From positions 1 through 8,255 of the forward strand of contig CAIMFR010000038.1 in the NCBI GenBank assembly GCA_903840375.1: DNA of 8,255 nucleotides, written 5' to 3'. Positions within the stretch are counted from its first letter, which is position 1, and every line of letters begins with the position of its first letter. Source of the DNA: Candidatus Adlerbacteria bacterium. GTDB lineage: Bacteria; Patescibacteriota; Minisyncoccia; Phycocordibacterales; SBAW01. Under the pieces are notes generated by a model. The model was not told where the DNA came from and searched no databases. It saw only the letters and a program-made list of their open reading frames with translations. A program made the translations under genes and the position numbers. Below are positions 1-6,194 of the stretch, piece after piece.

Positions 1-150
1 GCAGGAGTCTACTCAGGCCCAGTGACAGGATACTTCGGCCCACTCACGGAAGCCGCAGTTAAGGCATATCAGACCAAGAACGGTCTTGAATCTGTAGGAA
101 TCGTCGGTCCGTTGACTCGCGCGCTTTTGAATCAGGCGCTTAACCAGTAA
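1..150 (+). CDS. Peptidoglycan-binding-domain protein, C-terminal fragment
   Basis: The frame is open from the first base and ends at TAA (148-150), giving the last 49 residues of a protein that starts upstream of the window. The translation contains a PG_binding_1-like pattern: G-x-V-T-G-Y-F-G-P-L-T-E-A-A-V-K-A-Y-Q, then a short linker, V-G-P-L-T-R-A-L-L-N and the stop. In this family the three-helix domain binds peptidoglycan and usually sits at the end of exported wall hydrolases or surface proteins. The rest of the protein, and so its enzymatic activity if any, cannot be seen. It lies 58 bases before a CAP-domain gene, consistent with an envelope neighbourhood. Confidence 0.8.
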   Translation, partial: AGVYSGPVTGYFGPLTEAAVKAYQTKNGLESVGIVGPLTRALLNQALNQ

Positions 151-164
151 TTAAAAAGTGTTAG

Positions 165-210
165 ATAACACATCCGTTACCTCGTGATATGCGAAGGGCG
201 GATGTGTTAT
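165..210 (+). promoter_or_regulatory. 12-bp inverted repeat between genes, overlapping the next start
   Basis: ATAACACATCCG (165-176) and CGGATGTGTTAT (199-210) are perfect reverse complements with a 22-nt loop. It lies 15 nt after the upstream stop, so it may be a terminator or 3'-end stabiliser. However, only a mixed A/T stretch follows, not a run of T. The right arm covers the first bases of the ATG at 209, so it could also limit access to that start codon. Confidence 0.5.
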
Positions 211-1225
211 GTTATATAGTATGAATATATTGGAATTGCTCCATCACTATATAGTGCCGTCACACAGGAACGGTCATCATCCACATATTTTACGGCACAG
301 AGTGGTTGTGTGCGTGTTGGCATTTGCAATACTTGTGGAGTTTGGTGCGCTAGCTCAATCGCTCTTTGTTTTTAGGAGTGATAACATGATTGGCGCTGTT
401 CTTCCAGGTGTAGTAGCCTCTCTTACCAATGACGCACGTGTCTCCAATAATCGTGTGCCGCTTTCAGTGAGCATGTTGCTCACGAAAGCCGCGCAAAACA
501 AGGCAGATGATATGGTTTCTAAGGGTTACTTCTCGCATGCTGGTCCGGATGGTGCTATGCCGTGGGTATGGATCGATGGTGTCGGGTATCAATATGAATA
601 CGCAGGTGAAAATCTGGCAGTTAATTTTATAGACTCAGATAAGTTGGTGGAGGCGTGGCTTGCGTCTCCCGAACACCGTGCGAACATTTTGAAGCCTAGC
701 TATACCGAGATAGGTATTGGAATGGCTACAGGTACATACCAGGGCAGAGAGGCTGTGTTTGTTGTGCAGTTTTTCGCTCTTCCTGCTTCCAAAAATGTGG
801 TTTTTGCACGTGCGGATACAATTTCTCCATCAATTTCTCCACCCATTGCGACCACAGCGGCCGTTCAGTCTCAGGAAATATCAACGTCGAGTAGTACTGC
901 AACGGCTAAAGCTTTAGTTTTAGGAGCGTCTACCCAAGTTGTGGATTCGCATAAAGGCATTTTACGCTTGTTCGACAATGTGCGCGGTTCACCTGTAACA
1001 TATGCCAATATTGTGCTGGTCAGTCTATTGGTATTCTTCACAGTGTTGTTTGTACTTGGCTCTATCCTAGGCGCACGTCTGCCTCATCCAAGCGCGATGG
1101 TAAACGGTCTTACGTTGGCGGCACTCTTGTTCGGGTTCGTGCTTATCAATAAAAGTACCATGCTCGGTCCGCCACTTGACCTGTCTTCCAATGCACCAAA
1201 CTTAATGATGTTGCAATCGTTGTAA
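209..1225 (+). CDS. Membrane-anchored CAP/SCP-domain protein (YkwD-like)
   Basis: A 338-residue protein. The N-terminus is His-rich (residues 12-30), then a hydrophobic segment at about 31-54 acts as signal anchor. A CAP/SCP domain spans about 70-190. The characteristic residues are visible: His110 in YFSHAGPDG, Glu124 in YAGENLA, His146 in SPEHRANIL, and the TEIGIGMA strand. A Ser/Thr-rich linker (about 200-245) leads to two further hydrophobic segments (about 267-290 and 297-314). CAP proteins of bacteria are extracytoplasmic; their substrate is mostly unknown. ATG 209 has an AAGGG at 194-198, ten bases upstream. ATG 221 (residue 5) is an alternative start, just after the inverted repeat. 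The three-membrane-segment form is longer than the usual secreted YkwD type. The domain call is firm; the function is not. Confidence 0.85.
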   Translation: MLYSMNILELLHHYIVPSHRNGHHPHILRHRVVVCVLAFAILVEFGALAQSLFVFRSDNMIGAVLPGVVASLTNDARVSNNRVPLSVSMLLTKAAQNKADDMVSKGYFSHAGPDGAMPWVWIDGVGYQYEYAGENLAVNFIDSDKLVEAWLASPEHRANILKPSYTEIGIGMATGTYQGREAVFVVQFFALPASKNVVFARADTISPSISPPIATTAAVQSQEISTSSSTATAKALVLGASTQVVDSHKGILRLFDNVRGSPVTYANIVLVSLLVFFTVLFVLGSILGARLPHPSAMVNGLTLAALLFGFVLINKSTMLGPPLDLSSNAPNLMMLQSL

Positions 1226-1353
1226 CAGTCAGCATAACCGGCACACACATAGAAGGTTTTGCTATGTATTTACGTCCTGGTTTTGTAACTTTGGTATGAA
1301 GATGTAACCATCATGTTCCCGTATGTTGGTTCCAACAGCGTCCACGAGGGCGC

Positions 1354-1393
1354 GCAACAAAAAAGAGTCCCGCTTGGGACTCTTTTTTGTTGC
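1354..1393. terminator. Bidirectional intrinsic terminator, 18-bp perfect stem
   Basis: Arms 1354-1371 and 1376-1393 are perfectly complementary around a GCTT loop (1372-1375). The core is GAGTCCC/GGGACTC, flanked by six A on the left and six T on the right, so it gives a U tract in either direction. It sits between the convergent genes ending at 1225 (+) and 1408 (-), and probably serves both. The remaining noncoding stretch 1226-1353 holds only a weak 6-bp hairpin (ACATAG 1247-1252 with CTATGT 1262-1267). Confidence 0.93.
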
Positions 1394-1407
1394 TGTCATT
1401 TTTGAGA

Positions 1408-1848
1408 TTAATTTCCGGAAGTTTCTTTCGAAGAGTTCGCATCATCGCCTGTCCCAGCCGGAGCTTTGCAAGTTACTGCAGCTGTGCGGTACTTCGCCCG
1501 TGCTGCATTGCGTGCATTCTGCCATGCCTTGCCGGCATTTTTCGTTGATGTGTTGAATGTTGACCATACTGCCTTAACTGACGTTGCAACTGTTTTTGCT
1601 GTTGTGCCGGTATAAGCCTGCTTAAGTGCAGTTGCACGTGTGGCATACGCGGTATTAGTTGCTCCGGTAAAGGTTGCCATAGCGGCGTCGATCGCTTGCT
1701 CACGAGTATTGACTGCGGTTCCGACGCACGTGATCTTGGTTGCCACAGTCGATGCTGTTGTTGCAGGTGTTGTCGTTTGTGCAAATGCGACAGAAGCCAT
1801 CAATAAACTTGCGACCACGCCCGAAGTGATAAGTGTTTTCTTTAACAT
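1408..1848 (-). CDS. Small secreted Ala/Thr-rich protein of unknown function
   Basis: A 146-residue protein. The N-terminus is a classical Sec signal peptide: MLKK, a hydrophobic core, and an AFA-Q cleavage site at about residue 23. The mature part is rich in Ala and Thr and looks almost wholly helical. It has Arg/Lys and aromatic residues at regular spacing (for example NTAYATRATALKQAY, then KAVWSTFNTS and KAWQNARNAARAKY). Its only two cysteines, C41 and C127, bracket the helical part and could form a disulfide. The tail (128-146) is Gly/Asp/Ser-rich. Similar short exported proteins are, as I recall, common in Parcubacteria genomes with no assigned role. The ATG at 1848 has no Shine-Dalgarno. 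It converges with the CAP gene across a shared terminator. Confidence 0.75.
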   Translation of the reverse strand: MLKKTLITSGVVASLLMASVAFAQTTTPATTASTVATKITCVGTAVNTREQAIDAAMATFTGATNTAYATRATALKQAYTGTTAKTVATSVKAVWSTFNTSTKNAGKAWQNARNAARAKYRTAAVTCKAPAGTGDDANSSKETSGN

Positions 1849-1882
1849 ATATAACGATAACTATTACGATTAATTAATCTAA

Positions 1883-1891
1883 AGTATAGCA
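1883..1891 (-). promoter_or_regulatory. Extended -10 promoter for the small secreted protein
   Basis: Read on the minus strand, TGCTATACT (1891 to 1883) is an extended -10 element. It would start transcription near 1876, about 28 nt before the ATG at 1848. No good -35 is seen. A perfect minus-strand TATAAT also exists at 1948 to 1943 and could be a second, more distant start. Confidence 0.5.
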
Positions 1892-1924
1892 CTCATGTGT
1901 TTGCGTTGCGGTGTGCGAGTGAGC

Positions 1925-1952
1925 TTGACAAAGTGCCACTCTATTATAGAGT
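1925..1952 (+). promoter_or_regulatory. Candidate promoter for the DUF2491 operon
   Basis: TTGACA at 1925-1930 is a perfect -35 element. The best -10 at acceptable spacing is TAGAGT (1947-1952, 16-bp spacer), which matches only four of six positions; TATAGA (1945-1950) is better but only 14 bp away. The weak -10 and its position inside an inverted repeat suggest a regulated promoter. The predicted start, near 1959, gives a leader of about 70 nt. Confidence 0.45.
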
Positions 1953-1960
1953 GTGTGGCA
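1934..1960. promoter_or_regulatory. Inverted repeat overlapping the promoter, operator-like
   Basis: ACTCTA (1938-1943) and TAGAGT (1947-1952) form a 6-bp dyad around TTA. The outer arms TGCCAC (1934-1939) and GTGGCA (1955-1960) are also complementary, with a four-base asymmetry (1951-1954). The dyad covers the presumed -10 of the rightward promoter and a perfect leftward TATAAT (1948 to 1943), so a dimeric regulator bound here could control both directions. No regulator gene is in the window. Confidence 0.45.
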
Positions 1961-1963
1961 GTT

Positions 1964-1990
1964 ACAGAGGCTTCCTCTGTGGGGAAGCCT
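1964..1990 (+). promoter_or_regulatory. Two mutually exclusive leader hairpins
   Basis: ACAGAGG (1964-1970) pairs with CCTCTGT (1974-1980), a 7-bp stem with a three-base loop. AGGCTTCC (1968-1975) pairs with GGAAGCCT (1983-1990), an 8-bp stem with a seven-base loop. The two share bases 1968-1975 and cannot form together. The second is followed, after five bases, by a pyrimidine stretch (ACTTTTCTTTC). The arrangement resembles an attenuator or RNA switch, but no known riboswitch class is recognised. Confidence 0.45.
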
Positions 1991-2027
1991 GTACACTTTT
2001 CTTTCACAACTGAATAGGAACAGAACA

Positions 2028-2921
2028 ATGAAGTATAGATGCATCGTCGCGGTATTCGCGGCGCTGATGCTCATCGTCACACCCTTCATGGGGATGCCTT
2101 TGAACATCGATATGGCAGAAGCTGCGAGTTTTAGCAGCGGCAGGAAATCGAGTCCGCCGCCCGCCGCAAAAGCAGCGGCCGCCGCCGTAGCTCCGAAGCC
2201 TTCAACCGGTTTCCGTTCCGGCAGTGCTCCGGAGTCAACGATTGCTCCGCCCGCGGCGGCAACCGTTACACAGGCTCCGGCTGTTGCCGCTGCCACCAAA
2301 GCACCCGGTCCTACCTCGGCGTATACCACAGCGGTAAACCGTCAGGCTTCAGCCGACGCTCTCAAATCGTACAAGGCGAGCAAGGCTGATGTGGCTCAAG
2401 TTCGCCAGGATCCTGTGTTCAAGCAGGCCACCAGCGGTCGGACGTACACACCGACAGAAGTTCGTGAAAGACGTGCGGTGTGGGAACGTTCGCACACAGT
2501 GGTCGTGGTTCAACACAGTTATCCCGTCTACGGCATGTACAACGCCACGTTCTTGGATCTGATGATGATGAACGCAGCCAACAACGCATTCTTCTACAAT
2601 CATCAGAACGACTGGAGCGTCCAGGCGTATCTGGCGGAAGCACGGCAAAACGACCAGCTTCGTGCGCAAGTCTCGGCGCTCGACGCCAGGAACACACAAC
2701 TGCAAGCAAGCGGTACTGCGGTCAATCCGAATTACATGCCGGCGGACGTTCCTCCGGAAGTCATGTATGGCGACTCGGTGTTGACGAACGGGGTTGATTC
2801 ATCCGACAGGATCTCCGGCTTCATGTGGGTGGTGATGTTCTTTGGTTTGCTCTGCCTCGTCGGCGGTGGAACGATACTCTACATACGTCGTACGCGTACG
2901 CCTACCAATCCGGGCTTTTGA
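2028..2921 (+). CDS. Exported membrane protein, partner of DUF2491 gene
   Basis: A 297-residue protein from ATG 2028, preceded by AGGA at 2016-2019 (8-nt spacing). An in-frame ATG at 1953 has no such site and would place non-signal sequence before the leader. Residues 1-33 are a signal peptide ending in AEAAS. Residues 34-100 form a low-complexity Ala/Pro/Ser linker beginning SFSSGRKSS. Residues 100-160 are charged and helical. A segment at about 165-195 is rich in Tyr, Met, Asn (YPVYGMYNATFLDLMMMNAA). It is followed by a short coiled-coil-like stretch (about 199-226, AEARQNDQLRAQVSALDARN). A transmembrane helix lies at about 264-286 with RRTR after it, so most of the protein should be outside the cytoplasm. 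I do not recognise a named family. The stop is 26 bases before the next gene, so the two are probably co-transcribed and may act together. Confidence 0.8.
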   Translation: MKYRCIVAVFAALMLIVTPFMGMPLNIDMAEAASFSSGRKSSPPPAAKAAAAAVAPKPSTGFRSGSAPESTIAPPAAATVTQAPAVAAATKAPGPTSAYTTAVNRQASADALKSYKASKADVAQVRQDPVFKQATSGRTYTPTEVRERRAVWERSHTVVVVQHSYPVYGMYNATFLDLMMMNAANNAFFYNHQNDWSVQAYLAEARQNDQLRAQVSALDARNTQLQASGTAVNPNYMPADVPPEVMYGDSVLTNGVDSSDRISGFMWVVMFFGLLCLVGGGTILYIRRTRTPTNPGF

Positions 2922-2933
2922 GAGATCAACCAG

Positions 2934-2940
2934 AAAGGAG
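2934..2940 (+). promoter_or_regulatory. Strong Shine-Dalgarno site deciding the DUF2491 start
   Basis: AAAGGAG, seven bases before ATG 2948, fixes the start even though the frame is open back to 2825. It is the strongest ribosome binding site in the window; most neighbouring genes have none. Confidence 0.8.
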
Positions 2941-2947
2941 ATACACG

Positions 2948-3688
2948 ATGAGCCTTCGATTTATCGGCAGCATGCTTTCCGTAGAAGTAGGGAAGCTCAA
3001 AATTGCATGGAATGCGAGTCCGAAAGGGCAACCTGTTCTTAGCCGGGTCGGTACGCCGCTCGAACGACTGCGTGTCGGTTCGGTCGTCGACACAAGCGGT
3101 CTCATGGCTGATTTCGTTTTGGCCGAGGCCAACGGTTCTTTCGTCAAAGATCCGGGAATGCAACTTACTTGCTGCGCATACGGGTGTGTTCTTAACGTGA
3201 ACGGATCGTTCACCATTCACCGTTTTTACCTGCGAGGTATCGAAGCGGATCAGTCTCGCGTATTGCAAGTGATGACTCAGGGAGGTGTTGGTGTCGTAGA
3301 AGGTGAGACGAAGTTGTTGCAGTCTCTGACCGAGATCGTGCCGGAGACGCCCGAAGATTGGGCGATGTGGCTTGAGGAACACGTTGAGGGTGGCGACATG
3401 AAGCCTCCGCTTATCGGCGGAGACAAACTCAACTGGGGCGACATCTCCTACGATCGCACGTTGGGGGGTAGTGCCAGGTCGATCAAACCGATCAACTATC
3501 ATGAATCCGTTTATCATGACCCGGTCGCCAGACCTCGTGTGGAAGATTCGCAAAGTATGCAGTATCATCGCGCCATCGGCGGCGAGTACGAGTTCTTGTA
3601 CCTGAGTGCTGTGCATACGGACAGCGAGGCGTGGGTCGAAGCTCATGTCGGCATCGCGATCGACCCCAATCGCCTTATCGTGATCTGA
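2948..3688 (+). CDS. Probable DUF2491 (YjfK-like) family protein
   Basis: A 246-residue soluble protein with no signal peptide or membrane helix. The pattern fits my memory of DUF2491: an N-terminal region with TPLERLRVGSVVD (36-48), HRFYLRG (91-97) before a hydrophobic strand LQVMT, TPEDWAMWL (134-142), and MQYHR (204-208). It closes with EYEFLYLSAV and the VGIAIDPNRLIVI end. E. coli YjfK has no proven biochemical function; in enterobacteria the gene lies in the yjfIJKLMC cluster with a PspA-like protein, which suggests a membrane-stress or envelope role. Here it follows a membrane-anchored exported protein, and none of the other yjf partners is visible in the window. Three cysteines cluster at 75, 76 and 80. 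The assignment is by motif memory, so moderate confidence; the start is firm because of the AAAGGAG. Confidence 0.65.
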   Translation: MSLRFIGSMLSVEVGKLKIAWNASPKGQPVLSRVGTPLERLRVGSVVDTSGLMADFVLAEANGSFVKDPGMQLTCCAYGCVLNVNGSFTIHRFYLRGIEADQSRVLQVMTQGGVGVVEGETKLLQSLTEIVPETPEDWAMWLEEHVEGGDMKPPLIGGDKLNWGDISYDRTLGGSARSIKPINYHESVYHDPVARPRVEDSQSMQYHRAIGGEYEFLYLSAVHTDSEAWVEAHVGIAIDPNRLIVI

Positions 3689-3726
3689 GATCAAAATCGT
3701 TTCGACACCGAAGGTCACACGCGATC

Positions 3727-3759
3727 AGCCGCCAACAGAACGTTGGCGGCTATTTTTTT
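3727..3759 (+). terminator. Intrinsic terminator of the DUF2491 operon
   Basis: AGCCGCCAAC (3727-3736) pairs perfectly with GTTGGCGGCT (3742-3751) around a five-base loop. It is followed by A and seven T (3753-3759). This GC-rich stem with a U tract ends the two-gene unit. Confidence 0.95.
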
Positions 3760-3781
3760 ATCTATTTTAAATCGCATGTTG

Positions 3782-3787
3782 TATACT
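3782..3787 (+). promoter_or_regulatory. -10 element immediately upstream of the DUF1003 gene
   Basis: TATACT at 3782-3787 (in TTGTATACT) ends eight bases before ATG 3796. The predicted transcription start falls within two or three bases of the ATG, so the message would be leaderless or nearly so. No convincing -35 is seen. Confidence 0.6.
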
Positions 3788-3795
3788 TAAGTAGT

Positions 3796-4239
3796 ATGAC
3801 AACAGAACACACTCCGCATCCGAGGATAGAAGAGCGTAAACGAGCAGGAGCTCCTCTTACTGTAGATGAACAGCTCGGTTTTAACGGTCGCCTGGCGGTG
3901 GGCATTACTCGCGCGTTTGGCAGCATGTGGGCTTTTTATGCTCTCGTCATCTGGATGTTTGGATGGATGGCACTTTCAGTTATGGGGATCGGATTATTCA
4001 GTCATGACCCGTATCCATTTACATTTTTACTTTTTCTAAGCAATTTGGTACAGTTGTTCGCGCTCCCGATCTTGGCGGTTGGTCAACAAGTTCTTAGTCG
4101 CGCATCCGACAGACAGGCAGAGCAGACATATAAAGATGCGGAGGCAATTCTAAAATTGCAGGATGAGATCCATCGGCTGATAAAGATAAACAATGATCTT
4201 ACCTCAGAGATCCACACGATAGTGAAAAGGGGTAGCTAA
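3796..4239 (+). CDS. DUF1003 family membrane protein
   Basis: A 147-residue protein. A hydrophilic N-terminus (1-38) precedes two transmembrane helices at about 43-68 and 73-97. A charged, coiled-coil-like cytoplasmic tail follows (about 100-145). The family signature is the second helix with its junction, SNLVQLFALPILAVGQQVL followed by SRASDRQAEQTYKDAEAI. This corresponds to the usual NL...P.I....Q...RDR...E..Y..N..AE of DUF1003. The family has no established function, though it is widespread in bacteria. The frame is open to 3631, but ATG 3796 lies just after the -10 element and gives the normal domain length. It is 37 bases from the deacetylase gene and may be co-transcribed with it. Confidence 0.85.
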   Translation: MTTEHTPHPRIEERKRAGAPLTVDEQLGFNGRLAVGITRAFGSMWAFYALVIWMFGWMALSVMGIGLFSHDPYPFTFLLFLSNLVQLFALPILAVGQQVLSRASDRQAEQTYKDAEAILKLQDEIHRLIKINNDLTSEIHTIVKRGS

Positions 4240-4276
4240 TTAGGCCGAGCTCTCTACGGCACGCGGAATACATAAC

Positions 4277-5125
4277 ATGCGACTTTTACTTGAAAAACAA
4301 TTCGGCCCGATCGGCCGAAAGATTTTAATTTTCTCCATTGTGTGTCTGGCGGCGCTGGTGGTTTTTATAGTATTCGCACTTCCGGCACACGGCTCATCTC
4401 AAAGATCTGTAAAGCCGTCGATGGAGTCACAGCAAGAAAGTCGCATCGCCCGTGTCCCGATCCTCAGCTATCACCTCGTGCGTCCGTCATACCCGAGAGA
4501 TGATTGGTTAATAAAGGAATATCTTGTGACATCCGATGTGTTCGATGAAGAGATGAACTATCTTTCGAGCAATGGGTATCACGTGATACCGTTTTCTGCT
4601 CTTGAGGCATATATAGATGAGGGCACGCCGCTACCGCCAAAACCGGTTATCATATCATTCGATGATGGATGGGAAAACCAATTCGCATATGCATTCCCAA
4701 TCCTTCAGAAATACCGGCTTACCGCGACATTTTTCATATACACGAATGCGATCGACTCAACAAACCATCTGACGTGGGGTCAAGTCAAGACGATGTCCGA
4801 TGCCGGTATGGTGATAGGAAGTCATTCGCTATCGCATCCGTTTCTTGCCAAGATCGCAGATGCAACAGACCTGTGGAGAGAGATCGCAGACAGTAAAAAA
4901 ATAATCGAAGAGCACATCGGAAAAACGGTGAACGAGTTCGCCTACCCGTATGGTTCATACAACCAAGCGACGATCGCTGATGTAGAAAAAGCCGGATATA
5001 AGTCTGCACGCAAATTCTCAATATTCTCGACGAGCGTCTTCCACTCAAAAGGTGATATGTATGCCTTGAGTGCAATTCCCGCGCCGAACAGCTTGCCGGA
5101 CTTTGAACGCGCATTGGATCAGTAA
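4277..5125 (+). CDS. Membrane-anchored polysaccharide deacetylase (CE4, NodB fold)
   Basis: A 282-residue protein with a signal anchor at about 14-38 and a NodB homology domain outside the membrane. The metal-dependent family removes N-acetyl groups (or related acyl groups) from cell-wall or surface glycans. The motifs are intact: SFDDGW (127-132) gives the catalytic base Asp129 and metal ligand Asp130; HSLSH (183-187) gives the His ligands H183 and H187; and YPYG (223-226) is motif 3. The N-terminal RVPILSYHLV (59-68) is typical of the IcaB/PgaB-like branch. The substrate cannot be told; peptidoglycan or exopolysaccharide GlcNAc are candidates. No Shine-Dalgarno is obvious before ATG 4277. 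It follows the DUF1003 gene closely and converges with the serine hydrolase. Confidence 0.92.
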   Translation: MRLLLEKQFGPIGRKILIFSIVCLAALVVFIVFALPAHGSSQRSVKPSMESQQESRIARVPILSYHLVRPSYPRDDWLIKEYLVTSDVFDEEMNYLSSNGYHVIPFSALEAYIDEGTPLPPKPVIISFDDGWENQFAYAFPILQKYRLTATFFIYTNAIDSTNHLTWGQVKTMSDAGMVIGSHSLSHPFLAKIADATDLWREIADSKKIIEEHIGKTVNEFAYPYGSYNQATIADVEKAGYKSARKFSIFSTSVFHSKGDMYALSAIPAPNSLPDFERALDQ

Positions 5126-5162
5126 AAAAGAGTCTCAACGTATCTTCACCAAAGGCTCTTTT
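5126..5162 (-). terminator. Terminator at convergent gene ends
   Basis: AAAAGAGTCT (5126-5135) pairs with AGGCTCTTTT (5153-5162), ten pairs including one T-G wobble, with a 17-base loop. On the minus strand the stem is followed by six T (5129 to 5124), a good terminator for the serine hydrolase gene. One arm lies in the last codons of that gene. For the plus strand the T run is short (four), so it probably works less well for the deacetylase gene. Confidence 0.65.
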
Positions 5163-6153
5163 CTGCGGCAACCTGGCCGTACACTATTCTGGAAATACCG
5201 GCTATGGTCGTGGCAAGTGAATTGTAATCTTCGCCGCGAGTCATCACGCATAGGACATAGGGGTTATTTGGCACGTACACTATTCCGCAGTCGTGTAGTT
5301 CGCGTGCCGTTGCTGTTCCGTCTGATGTTGCTATCTCACGCTCGCCGTATTTTTGTGCCACATCGATAGAATCAGGGATTCCCGCTTCTATCCCCTGCGG
5401 GAAATCTGCTTCTGTCATAAGCGCAAGCGCCTTTTCGGAACTGTTGTGACTCAAGTAGGTGCTGTTGAAAAGAATACGGAGAAAGAGGGAGTATGTTTTC
5501 GCCGACATGAAGTCCGGATTCTGATCTAAATCTTCCGGCAATTGTATGCCCATGTTGATGTAGATAGATTCTAGAGAACTTTGATCAATGTTGGAATTGA
5601 GAAGGTACATCGCATTGTTGTCAGAGTATACGATTGTGTATGTCAGCAGCTGGTCGACCGTGTAATACTGTTTAGGCTTGATCGCTTGCTGCGGTCTGAA
5701 ATATTCGAGATCGTCGTAGTTGAAGCTGCCGTCGTAATAGAGTTTCTTTGAAAGAAAATCAGCGTTCGAATCTGCATACTTGAGTACTGCCATGAGCGTC
5801 GGGAGCTTGAGCATGCTCGCCGGGGCATATACTTCGTTTTCGTTTATTCCCATCCAATTTCCACCGGAACGGAATTCCTGGAAATAGACCGAAACATCGG
5901 TATCCTTCGGCAATGTCTTGATGTACGACAAAACTTTAGATCGTAGGGCTAGGTCATCAGTGTGGTTGCTCGGATTTACACTGCATGTGAGAAGTGGCTC
6001 GATGTATTTGTACCCGGTCTCCCGCAATGCTTGTTGTGGGGTGAACTGGCTCGGCGCGGTTGCCCTGCCGGCGTATACCCCAATACCCAGTAACACAATT
6101 CCGCAGAAAAGCTGCATGACTCGGTGTGTGTTTTTATGCCAAAAAATTTTCAT
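5146..6153 (-). CDS. Beta-lactamase-fold serine hydrolase (Beta-lactamase2 family)
   Basis: A 335-residue protein with a signal anchor at about 12-28. It belongs to the class A beta-lactamase-like family (PF13354 type). The active-site Ser-x-x-Lys is SMLK at 113-116, in the context YAPASMLKLPTLMAVLKY. The second motif is SDN at 177-179 (YSDNNA). The third, normally KTG, reads KYG at 268-270 (VAQKYGE), followed by HDCGIVYVPNNPYVLCVMTRG. I do not see a clear Omega-loop ExxLN glutamate, so it may act as a peptidoglycan peptidase or transpeptidase rather than as an antibiotic-hydrolysing enzyme; this is inference. Such extracytoplasmic serine hydrolases often occur in Gram-positives and CPR. Divergent from tatC, convergent with the deacetylase. 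Confidence 0.85.
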   Translation of the reverse strand: MKIFWHKNTHRVMQLFCGIVLLGIGVYAGRATAPSQFTPQQALRETGYKYIEPLLTCSVNPSNHTDDLALRSKVLSYIKTLPKDTDVSVYFQEFRSGGNWMGINENEVYAPASMLKLPTLMAVLKYADSNADFLSKKLYYDGSFNYDDLEYFRPQQAIKPKQYYTVDQLLTYTIVYSDNNAMYLLNSNIDQSSLESIYINMGIQLPEDLDQNPDFMSAKTYSLFLRILFNSTYLSHNSSEKALALMTEADFPQGIEAGIPDSIDVAQKYGEREIATSDGTATARELHDCGIVYVPNNPYVLCVMTRGEDYNSLATTIAGISRIVYGQVAAEKSLW

Positions 6154-6168
6154 AGAAAGGTCAAAAAA

Positions 6169-6177
6169 ACTATAGCA
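6169..6177 (-). promoter_or_regulatory. Extended -10 promoter for the serine hydrolase
   Basis: On the minus strand TGCTATAGT (6177 to 6169) is an extended -10, giving a start near 6162 and a leader of about nine bases before ATG 6153. The same TGCTATA(C/G)T occurs before the small secreted protein gene. Confidence 0.6.
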
Positions 6178-6188
6178 CGATTCTCTTG

Positions 6189-6194
6189 TATAGT
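6189..6194 (+). promoter_or_regulatory. -10 element for tatC, giving a leaderless message
   Basis: TATAGT at 6189-6194 ends six bases before ATG 6201, so the predicted start coincides with the ATG. No Shine-Dalgarno exists. It is 14 bases from the divergent -10 of the hydrolase. Confidence 0.6.

Noticed and set aside
717..917. Plus-strand 66-codon frame inside the CAP gene
   Set aside because: It overlaps a clear CAP/SCP domain in another frame and has no recognisable motif or start signal.
1874..2329. Minus-strand 151-codon frame opposite the exported membrane protein
   Set aside because: Its Ala/Gly-rich sequence is the antisense of the Ala/Pro linker; the plus strand has the signal peptide and Shine-Dalgarno.
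2879..3718. Long minus-strand frame (279 codons) opposite the DUF2491 gene
   Set aside because: It shows no family pattern and crosses the operon terminator, while the plus-strand frame has a strong ribosome site and motif matches.
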